DNA of 64,000 bases, from contig NC_133906.1 in assembly GCF_964199755.1 (NCBI RefSeq), positions 2,232,001 through 2,296,000 on the forward strand, in the 5' to 3' direction. Positions within the stretch are counted from its first letter, which is position 1; every line of letters starts with the position of its first letter. Positions 55,862-64,000 of this stretch are shown here, piece after piece. This stretch comes from Larus michahellis. Its lineage: Eukaryota; Chordata; Aves; Charadriiformes; Laridae. The translations under genes were made by a program, and so were the position numbers. The notes beneath the pieces are model-generated. The model had not been told where the DNA came from, searched no databases, and saw only the letters and a program-made list of their open reading frames with translations.

Positions 55862-56935
55862 CCCCTCCCTGCACCAGTACTCCCAATCTGCCCATCTTCA
55901 CCCCCTGCACCAGCATTCTCGCCCTGCTCACACTCATTCCTGCAACGAGCACTCCCTCTCTGCTCACACTCATCCCCGCCTGAGCCCTCCCAATATGCCC
56001 ATCTTCACCTCCTGCACAAACACTCCCACCCTCCTCCCACCCGTCCCTGCCCCAGCACTCCCAACCTGCCCATCTTTACCCCCTGCACCAGCACTCCCAC
56101 CCTGCTCACGCTCACCTCCACCACAAGCACTCCCTCTCTGCTCACACTTGTTCCTGCACCAGTACTCCCAATCTGCCCGTCTTTACCCCCAGTACGAGCA
56201 TTCCCGCCCTGCTCACGCTCGTCCCTGCCCCAGCACTCCCAATCTGCCCATCTTTACCCCCTGCACCAGCACTCCTGCCCTGCTCACAGTCACCCCCTGA
56301 ACGAGCACTTCCACCCTGCTTGCACTCGTCTCTGCACCACCACTCACCCTGCTCACACTCACCCCCTGCACCAGCACTCCCAGTCTGCCCATTTTACCCC
56401 CAGTACGAGTATTCCCGCCCTGCTCACGCTCACCCCTGCACCAGCGTTCCCAATCTACCCGTCTTCACCCCTTGCAGGAGCACTCCCTCCCTGCTCACAG
56501 TTATCTCCATCATGAACACTCCCACCCTGCTTACGCTCACCCCTGCACCAGCATTCCCAATCTACTCATCTTCACCCCCTGCACCAGCACTCCCGCCCTG
56601 CTGACACTCACCCCCTGCACGAGCATTCCCAATCTGCCCATCTTTACCCCCAGTACGAGCATTCCCGCCCTGCCCACGCTCGTCCCTGCACCAGCGTTCC
56701 CAATCTGCCCATCTTCACCCCCTGCACCAGCACTCCCTCCCTGCTCACCCTCACCCCCTGCACCACCACTTTCACCCTGCTTGCACTCGTCTCTGCACGA
56801 GCATTCCCAATCTGCCCGTTTTACCCCCAGTACGAGCATTCCCGTCCTGCTCACGCTCACCCCTGCACCAGCGTTCCCAATCTGCCCATCTTCACCCCCT
56901 GCACCAGCACTCCCTCCCTGCTCACCCACGCTGCG
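55862..56935. repeat. Minisatellite with two alternating monomers of about 36 bp
   Basis: One monomer type reads CACCAGCACTCCCAATCTGC plus CCATCTTCACCCCCTG. The other reads CACCAGCACTCCCGCCCTGC plus TCACGCTCACCCCTG. They alternate or appear in short runs over about 1.07 kb, which implies amplification of dimers. Confidence 0.95.
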
Positions 56936-57245
56936 CACACCCTCCGGCCCTGCGCGCTTTCTACACTTATCCACACCTCGCACACACACACGCACACACC
57001 CCCCCCGCCCCACCTCTCAGGAGGGCGCTGACGGCCTGCGTGCGCACTCGCACCCACCTGGCACCGTCACACCCCCCGTGTGTGTCAGCCACCCCGCACG
57101 TGAGCCCACCCTGCCCACGTACCTTACACCCTGGTGCACCCTCGGAGGCGCCTCCTGGGCACGACCAGACACCAACAGCCCCCAAACGCACCCATCCCCA
57201 TCCCCACAGCTCCGGGCACCTCTCCCCGCCTTCCCGTACCCCTGG

Positions 57246-57420
57246 ACCCCAAACCTTGCTCGTGCCCCCCCCCCCCCTCCACCATGGGGGCACGCTGTGG
57301 ATCTGGGCACGCCGGCACGCTCCCCCACGCACCCCTGCTGACGCCTCTCCCCGCTCTGCTCATCCCCCATCCACCCATCCATCCATCTGTCCACCCCCTC
57401 ATCCATCCATCCGTCCGTCT
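57246..57420. repeat. Poly-C run and CATC-type microsatellite
   Basis: A run of about 13 C near 57248-57261 and a degenerate (CATC)n/(CGTC)n tract at 57370-57420. Confidence 0.8.
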
Positions 57421-57429
57421 GCCTGACAC

Positions 57430-57740
57430 CTTCCCGCGCTCCGAGCTGGGCACCCTTCTCCTCCCTCTTTATCTCTGGCTCCCAGCTGCTTCTCGCCCCT
57501 CCCCGCCGCTCCCTCCATCCCTCCTTCTCCCATCCCTCGCTCCCGCAGCCTCCCGCCGCGGTTATCGCTCCCTCACACGCATCCCTCCTCCCTCCCTTCC
57601 TCCTTCTCCTCATCCTTTCGCCCCTCTCGCCCGCTCCCCTTCTTCCTTCTCCATCTCCACCGCTCAGCCCCCTCCATCCCCGCATTTCTCTCCTTTCCAT
57701 CCCTCCCTCCTTCCACCACCTTCGGGCCCAGCCTCGACGC
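57430..57740. repeat. Long pyrimidine-rich (CT) tract
   Basis: About 300 bp in which the plus strand is almost purely C and T apart from short interruptions. Such tracts can form triplex (H-DNA). No exon is supported. Confidence 0.8.
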
Positions 57741-57829
57741 TGCCACCCCACCCGGCCGACGTGTCCCCCCGTGTCCCCCGTGCTCACGTGCCCCTCCGCG
57801 TCCCCGCGACGCCCCGTTTTTCCCCCGCT

Positions 57830-58250
57830 GCCGCAGCCTTTAAAGTTTCAATCAGTGCTCGGCGGGGAGAGGCGGGGAAGGCTGCGCCTCCCGCTCCCAG
57901 CCCCGCGACGCCGCGCTGCCACTCCGAGCGCTCCCGCCTTATAAATTTTACATTATTACCCTCTTTAAAGTATATAAAATAACTATTCATAAATTATTGA
58001 GGGGGAATTTAAAATACTACAAATGTTTATAAATGTTTATCAAGAGGTCTTCAGAAGCGAGCGAGCGGAGCCTGAGTGACTTCCCACGGCTGGCAGGAGC
58101 ACGGCAGCCGCCCCGTCCCTGCCCGCGGGGGGATTTCCGTGGGACCCCCAGCAGGAGATGGGCACGGGTTCCCCCCAGCCGCTTTAATTCGTGTCCCCAT
58201 GGATGGCGAGGAAATAATTATCATCCGTGCGCTGCCTCCTTCTGCCAGCA
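57830..58250. other. Candidate conserved non-coding element with a very AT-rich core
   Basis: After a CpG-rich shoulder (57850-57930) comes an AT-rich core at 57938-58045 with TTATAAATTTTACATTATT, AACTATTCATAAATTATTG and a repeated ATGTTTATAAATGTTTATC. The right shoulder includes GGAAATAATTATCATCCG (58209-58226). It is unique sequence without codon structure, and one of the best regulatory candidates in the window. Confidence 0.42.
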
Positions 58251-58331
58251 GCGCTCTGCATCCCGGCAGCCCTGGCCCTTCCCATCGCCTGCTGCTGTGT
58301 GACCCCACTCTGGAGCCGTTCCTGCGCAAGG

Positions 58332-58915
58332 GCAGGTGGCCTGTCCCATTGGGGACATGTCCTGTCCTGTTGGGGACATGTCCTGCCCTGATGGGGACAC
58401 ATTCTGCCTTGCTGGGGACATGTCCTGCCCCACTATGGACATATCCTGCCCCAGTGGGGTCATATTCTGCCCTGCGGGGGACATGTTCTGCCCCAATGGG
58501 GACAGGTCCTGCCCTGTGGGGGACACCTCCTGCCATGCTGGGGACATGTCCTGTCCCCCTATGGACATATCCTGCCCTGCTGGGGACACATGGTGCCCCA
58601 CTGGTGTCACATCCTGCCCTGCTGAGGACATGTCCTGCCCTGCTGGGGTACACGTTCTGCCCCACTGCAGACACGTTCTGCCCTGCAGGGGACACATTCT
58701 GCCCTGCTGGGGACACATGCTTCCCCACTGGACACATGTCTTGCCCCACTGGGGATACATCCTGTCCTGCTGGAGACACATCCTGCCCCACTGGGGTATG
58801 TTCTGCTCCACGGGGGACACATCTTGCCCCACTGGGGACACGTCCTGCCCTGCTGGGGAGATGTCCTGTCCGGTGTGGGGAAATGTCCTGTCCCTCTGGG
58901 GCTGTGTCCTGTCCA
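58332..58915. repeat. Minisatellite with a 21 bp unit
   Basis: About 27 imperfect copies of TGTCCTGCCCTGCTGGGGACA. Because the unit is a multiple of three, long open frames appear on both strands and encode repetitive CPxGD- or QDMS-type peptides. These are not considered real proteins. Confidence 0.95.
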
Positions 58916-59420
58916 ATGCCTGCTGTGTGCTCAGGCCACGGGCTGGCTCGGGGTCCCCAGCGAGGGACCGAGTGGTGCACGGGCACAAACACCCCTATGC
59001 ACACACGCAGCTGTGGGTACATGCACGGACACCTGTGCACACACAGTGCCAACCTCTTTGCACCCAGGGCAGGGACACGTCCCCTTGGGCAGGGTGGCAC
59101 ACTGCAGGCAGCCAGCACCTTTCTCATTACTGATGGCATCCCTGGTGACCCTGGTGCTGGCTCAGCCTCGGCACAACTGCTGGCACTGCCTGGCCAACGC
59201 TGGTGCCTCCAGGGCTGCTGGAACCCCGCAGTGCTGTGGGAGCAGCGGTGTGGTGGCACTGAGCCGTGCCATGGTGCTGGTGGCACGCAGGATGTGATGA
59301 GCAGGACCTGGCCAGGGCTGCCCGAGTTGTGTGGCAAACAGATGGGCCACGGCACAGACAGCGGCTTCATCACCCGCCAGTACGGGGCCTGGCACTGACA
59401 CACACAGACGGCACAGGGCA
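58916..59420. other. Spacer between two minisatellites
   Basis: GC-rich unique sequence with a short CA-rich part at about 58980-59045. No gene supported. Confidence 0.5.
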
Positions 59421-60085
59421 GCTAACATGGCATGGCATAGCACAGCAGGTATGGCACTGCCAAGCTTGGGCAGCCTGCTTGGCACGGCATGGCACAGCAC
59501 TGCAAGGATGGCACCACTGAACATGAGCAGCCTGCATGGCATGGCACAGTGTGGCATGACATGGCACAGCCCTGCAGGTATGGTACCTCCGAGCACGGCC
59601 AGCCTGCTCGGCACAGCATGGCACAGCGTGGCATGGCACAGTGCTGCAGAAATGGCACTGCTGAGCCTGAGCAGGGTGCACAGCATGATATGACACTGCA
59701 GGGATGGCATCACTGAGCCTGCTTGTCACAGCATGGCACAGCTTGGCAGTGCACAGCACTGCAGGGATGGCACTGCTGAAAATGAGCAGCCTCCATGGCA
59801 TGGCACAGCGTGGCATGGCATGGCATGGCACTGCCAAGCCTGGTCAACCTGCTTGGCACAGCATGGCACAGCGTGGCATGGCACGGCACTGCTGAACGTG
59901 ACCAAGCTGCACAGCACAGCATGACACTGCAGGGATGGCATCACTGAGCTTGGGAAACATGCTTGGTGTGGCAGAGCATGGCATGGCATGGCACGGCACG
60001 GCACGGCACGGCACGGCACATCCCTGCAGGGAAGGCACTGTTGAGCCCAGGCATCCGGCATGGCACAGCCCTGGCACAGCCTTAG
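59421..60085. repeat. Minisatellite built from GGCAT/GGCAC pentamers
   Basis: Units of roughly 60 bp contain CACTGCAGGGATGGCACTGC, GAGCAGCCTGC and runs of GGCATGGCACAGC. A pure (GGCAC)n run lies at about 59990-60018. Open frames in all six frames are artefacts. Confidence 0.93.
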
Positions 60086-60540
60086 CATGCCGGCTAGACC
60101 AGCACAGTGACCCTGCACACCTTCTGCCCCTCTTCTCCAGGAGCTCCAGGAACCAGGATTTGCCCACAGGCAGGGCGTCACTGCCCGCTGGGTGCCACGC
60201 AGGAAGGTGCCCGGAGGTGGGATCTACCAAACCACCTGCCCAGGCGACCCGTGACCAGGACAGCCGTGTCCCTATGCAAGACACAAGCACATGCCACACA
60301 CTTGCTGCAGGACACGGACACGACCAAGTCTATTGCAAAAAACACAAGACTCTGGAGGTGTCCTCTGGTGTGGCCACCACGGGAAGCCCAGCGCAGCCTG
60401 GAGACGGTGCCCACCATGGGTGGGACCCACCATGGGAGCTGTGCCCACCGCAGGGTGGCAAAGGAGCTCTGCCGAGTGTGCCCAGCTCCTGCGTGGATGC
60501 TCGGTGATCCTACAGCTTCCAACAGGAGCTGCCTACAGGG
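60086..60540. other. Intergenic sequence, no feature recognised
   Basis: GC-rich unique sequence between the pentamer minisatellite and the next AT-rich island. Confidence 0.5.
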
Positions 60541-60692
60541 ATTGTGTTTAAAGCGCCGGCTGATTGGGGTAATCATGGGAGCACAGAGTGCATTAGCTGC
60601 GAAGGTTTATAAAGGGAAATTAAAATAAAATTGGATGTGACAGAAAAGTACATGGAAAATTAGTATAAGAATATGAATATTTATGGCCGCGG
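60540..60692. other. AT-rich unique island, candidate conserved non-coding element
   Basis: Contains GGCTGATTGGGGTAATCATG, GTGCATTAGCTGCG, TTTATAAAGGG, AATTAAAATAAAATTGG and GAATATGAATATTTATGG in 150 bp. Its boundaries with GC-rich sequence are sharp. Confidence 0.42.
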
Positions 60693-61320
60693 GAGCACGC
60701 ACGGAGGAATTGCTCCTCTCTGCTCCCCGCCACCCTCCTGCCCTGGGCCTGGGGCAGGTTGCAGGGGGCAGCACCCCGCCGTGGGGCTGGGCATGCTGCG
60801 GTGGGGACACTGCGCTCCCATCACCGCCAACCTGCCTTCGGGGGCACTTTGGGGGTGAGGGTGGCTGTGGCGTCCCAATTGCATCCTCGCATCCCCGGGG
60901 ATGTCTACAGCATCCCGGTGCTGGTGTGGGGGTGCTTCCACTGCCATGGTGGCACGATGGCACGGGGACGGGCGCCGCTCGGGAGCAGGGCTGGTGGCAG
61001 GGAGGAGGGGTTTGGCACTGCGTGGCGCTGGCACGCGTCGAGGCTGCTCAGGCAAGAATTAGGGCAGTAGGACAGGGCGCAGGCTGCCAGGGTGGCAGGG
61101 CACCGCTCTCCTCCTGCCCGCTGGGGCTCTGCCCACCCACCCACCCAAGCTCCAGCAGGGTTTGCACTGGAATCCGGCACCGGATGACAAAGATGCCACC
61201 ACCCTGCTGGGGATAACACACTTCCCTCCCAAACCCATCCGGAGCAGGGGGCTGCCCACAGCATCCCTGCCTGCCCGCCCGGACCAGGGGGGCAGCCATC
61301 CCCCCCGTCCCCTCCCGCTG
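60693..61320. other. Intergenic GC-rich sequence
   Basis: No gene or repeat family supported. Confidence 0.5.
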
Positions 61321-61321
61321 T

Positions 61322-61420
61322 CACACTTAGAAGCCATTAAAATAATTGAATGCTTTAAATATTCAGCGCTCGGGCTTAAATATTCATCAGCGAAGTTATT
61401 CTGATTGCTAAACTGCATCA
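61322..61420. other. AT-rich unique island with a duplicated TTAAATATTCA word
   Basis: The words CATTAAAATAATTGAATGC, TTTAAATATTCAGCGC and CTTAAATATTCATCAGCG follow each other within 80 bp. The TTAAATATTCA core occurs twice about 23 bp apart. Candidate regulatory element. Confidence 0.42.
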
Positions 61421-61489
61421 GCGCAGGCTGGGAAACGGCTCCTCTCCACGGAGCTCCCCCCCCACCCCTGTGCGCAGCCCCGCGCACCC

Positions 61490-61615
61490 CCACCCTCACG
61501 TGGGCACGCACGGGCACGGACACACGTGTACACACACATGTGCATGCAGAAACACACGTGTATGCATGCACGCACGCGGCTCTGCGTAGACACATACATG
61601 CATGCACACAGGGAG
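61490..61615. repeat. CA/TG-rich alternating repeat
   Basis: Degenerate ACACGTGTACACACACATGT and ATGCATGCACGCACGC words, mostly alternating purine-pyrimidine. Z-DNA is possible. Confidence 0.75.
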
Positions 61616-61930
61616 AAGGGCGCACGCAAACACTCCCAGAGCGGGTGGGCGCGGGCACTGGGAGCAGCGGGGGGCACTGGGAGCACGTTTAGGTGGCTGG
61701 TTTGTGCCCCCCACCCGAGCTGTCCTCCCCAGCGATGGGGGATGCTGCCAGCCCAGCATCACCTTCAGCATCCCCCATCGCTGCCCACCCTGCCACCGAC
61801 AGCCTAAATCCCACCCCAGGGATACGCTGGGATTGTCCTCAGCACCCCCAGGCACCTGGCATGGCCCAGGGCACCGCAGCGCTCGCCTGTGCCGAAAACA
61901 TGGGAAATCTGCTGTGTGATGTGCCCCCCG
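61616..61930. other. Intergenic GC-rich sequence
   Basis: A small inverted pair, GCGATGGGGGATGCTG and CAGCATCCCCCATCGC, at about 61732-61747 and 61767-61782 could form a short perfect hairpin with a 19 nt loop. Confidence 0.5.
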
Positions 61931-62105
61931 AGTAATATTTCTGGGCAGGGGTGCAAGACCTGGCAGCTGAGTATCCCTGAGCCGCCGCTTGCGTTATTTA
62001 CGTGTTTTTACAAGGGGGAAAGGACAGATTAAGGATTGATTTGTAAAAAAATAGTAGCGAGAGACTGTCTGAAGCTGAGCTCATTGCCTGGGTCGGCATT
62101 GCTTT
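61930..62105. other. AT-richer unique island
   Basis: Contains GCGTTATTTACGTGTTTTTAC, ACAGATTAAGGATTGATTTG and AAAAAAATAGTAGCG. Candidate regulatory element, weak. Confidence 0.3.
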
Positions 62106-63150
62106 GAACCCCCCCTGCCCACCGCGGTGGCTCCCCACCGGTACCCCAGCCCTCGCGGTGCTGCCAAGACGTGGCATGCTGGGGACAGGCACGGAGCGGT
62201 GCCTTGGAACACGAAAGGAGGCTTTGCTCTCATCTCCGCCGGGCTGATCCACCCAGCTGGGCCCGTCACAGCCGTATCTTTAGTCTTCCCACTGGATAAT
62301 CCTCTCCCTCCGGCTGGCTCCTGGGGGGGACGCTCCCCCCCAGCCCTGCAGCCGCGGTACCACGTGTCGCTTGCCCATGTCATGGCGAGATGTGCCTGGT
62401 CTTGGCCATAGCACCCTGCCCTTGGCTCTGACAAGTGGGTGATACTCCGATTTACCTGCTGTTGTGTATTTTCTTGGCCTCCAGAAGCTGTCCAGGATGG
62501 CCTGAAGCGGGGTGTGAGGGAGAAGAGCATCAGCAGAGCCGGCGGCAAAGTGGGACCTGCTGGGAGCCCTGAGAGGGGTGAGAGCTCCGCCCCACGCTGG
62601 GGCTCTCCAGCTCGTCTCGTCTTCTGCTGAGGTTGACAGCACTGTGGTATAATCTTCCATTAGGGGACAAAACATCACTTCTCAATGCCTTTGTTCCTGG
62701 AAAAGAGCAACTCGGCTAAGAGAAGAGCAAGAGGAGGAGAATCAAGACCTGATGTAACCCATGGCTGGGAGCAAATGATGCCCTGAAAAGAGGAAAACAA
62801 CTTGCCAGCGGCAGTGAAACCTCTGCCACCCTCCAGAGGCAGGTGAAACCAGAGCCAACACTCGCTTTTAAAAGGATTTGCCTTCTTCACTGAGATGCAG
62901 GAGCTTGTGGGGAGCCTACACGTCCTGGCCTAGGCGGGCACACCGGTGCTTTCTCCACCTTCCCATCCAGAGTCTCCCAAGGGGCAAGATCTGAAGTTCA
63001 AGCTCTGGTGGAACCGGCGAACCAGTCCGTCGTGTGAAGCCTCGGAGCCACCACCAGCCCCTCCAGCGAAGGTCTGCAGCCACCCCACCACCTTCCTGGG
63101 CGAAGCCTGCCAGCGGTCTTGCACCCACAACCCTCGTGCCGGGTGTCACC
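62106..63150. other. Intergenic unique sequence of moderate composition
   Basis: The parts 62220-62470 and 62630-62900 are less GC-rich and unique-looking (GGTATAATCTTCCATTAGGG, CTTTTAAAAGGATTTGCC). No exon pair or repeat is supported. Confidence 0.4.
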
Positions 63151-63480
63151 AGGCAATAAAGAGCTTTTGCCTTTCAGACGGGATGCGTTTTCTCTCCCAG
63201 CAGGCAGGGTATGACACATGGGTGCTGGTGCAGAAGTGCCTTCCCGCCTGCACATGGGTGCTGGCATATGCAGGCACCCGGAGAGGTGGAAACGACCCCG
63301 GCAAAGCTCTGCAAACAGCACTGATAAAATTGTTCCTCAAATACCGTAAAGCAGGCTTAGGTTTAAGCAATCTCGCTCCAAAGACGGCTCCCCGCATACA
63401 TTTCGCGGGCTCGAGCGGCATCGTTAATCCCGAGGAATCATGTACTTTGCATCCGCATTTGCCATTCAGATGTGCAGCGC
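63150..63480. other. Unique island, candidate conserved non-coding element
   Basis: Contains CAGGCAATAAAGAGC, GATAAAATTGTTCCTC, TTAGGTTTAAGCAATCTCGC and GCATCGTTAATCCCG (an OTX/bicoid-like TAATCC word). Candidate only. Confidence 0.33.
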
Positions 63481-63654
63481 AGCCGTCCCGCGCCGGGGCT
63501 GGGGAGAGGGGGCTCGGTGCCCCCCTGCCATGCTGGGGCTGCCAATATGCCGCCGGCCCCGGGGTGTCCGCATCCTGTCCATGCCATGGACCCAACAGCA
63601 CAGCGGGAGCCGGGGCTGCCTGCTTCCCCCACGCGGCTGCCAAGCACTGGGAAG

Positions 63655-63840
63655 GAGACGCTGGTTTATCTGATACGATTTAATCAGCCCTATAATTAGA
63701 TTAATTTGTTGATTTGATAGCAACCCATTTCTCGCCGTTAGATTTGTTTATGTGTGTTTTATGCATCGGTTTGGCAAATAAAATAGGAACTGAGGAGGTG
63801 GGAAAGTCCTTCCATGTGCCCAAGCTCTGCTCCTATAAAG
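63655..63840. other. AT-rich unique island, candidate conserved non-coding element
   Basis: Contains GGTTTATCTGATACGATTTA, CCTATAATTAGATTAATTTG, GATTTGATAGC, TTTGTTTATGTGTG and GGCAAATAAAATAGG. It has dense ATTA/TAAT and forkhead-like words and no codon structure. Confidence 0.42.
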
Positions 63841-64000
63841 AGCTCTGGCTGGAGATGTGCGTCCTGGGGCCCTGCTGGCTCCTGGTGTGGGGCAGGAATG
63901 GGCAGGGAGGGGCAGGAATGGGCAGGGATGGTCAGGATGGGCAGCTGTAGGGCTGCCGCCGCAGGGGGAACAGTCTGCCATGGGGAAGGCGCATCCCTAT

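Noticed and set aside
58051..59403. Open frames of 440-450 codons on both strands
   Set aside because: The 21 bp unit is a multiple of three and lacks stop codons on both strands, so long frames are expected by composition.
61732..61782. Short perfect hairpin, possible microRNA precursor
   Set aside because: The 16 bp stem is too short for a typical precursor, and there is no sign of expression. It is noted only as a small inverted repeat.

Overview
The window looks like avian genomic DNA, probably from a GC-rich microchromosome. It has short introns in vertebrate genes with standard splice signals, many 5'-truncated CR1 LINEs with the typical ATTCTATG-type 3' ends, and long GC-rich minisatellites. 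No bacterial, phage or plasmid features are present. The species cannot be named from the sequence alone.

Positions 1-16.6 kb hold the minus-strand gene ARAP3, a PI(3,4,5)P3-dependent GAP for Arf6 and RhoA. I traced 29 coding exons from the SAM-domain ATG at 16587 to the left edge, and their phases join without a break. They encode about 1530 residues in the order SAM, PH, PH, ArfGAP, PH, PH, RhoGAP, RA, PH. The end of the last PH domain and the C-terminal tail lie outside the window. ARAP1 was excluded because the sequence follows ARAP3 exon by exon.

Positions 16.6-24.4 kb are the ARAP3 5' flank or first intron. They contain candidate regulatory motifs (CRE, MEF2, ETS) and one CR1. Positions 24.4-30.2 kb hold a second minus-strand gene with six coding exons and 266 codons. 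It encodes a START-domain lipid-transfer protein very close to STARD10. In human, as I recall, STARD10 sits upstream of ARAP1 in the same orientation, and no STARD gene is known beside ARAP3. The best reading is therefore a STARD10 ohnolog kept next to ARAP3 from the vertebrate genome duplications, which I call STARD10-like.

Positions 30.2-64 kb show no convincing protein-coding exon. By human synteny this would be the ARAP3-PCDH1 desert. It contains CR1 copies, three large inverted duplications (32.8/36.9 kb, 42.9/43.6 kb, 50.9/51.8 kb), minisatellites with higher-order structure (34.8, 48.2, 53.8, 55.9, 58.3 and 59.4 kb), and short AT-rich unique islands rich in homeodomain and MEF2-like words. 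Those islands are the best candidates for conserved regulatory elements. All homology statements come from recognition of families, not from searches.
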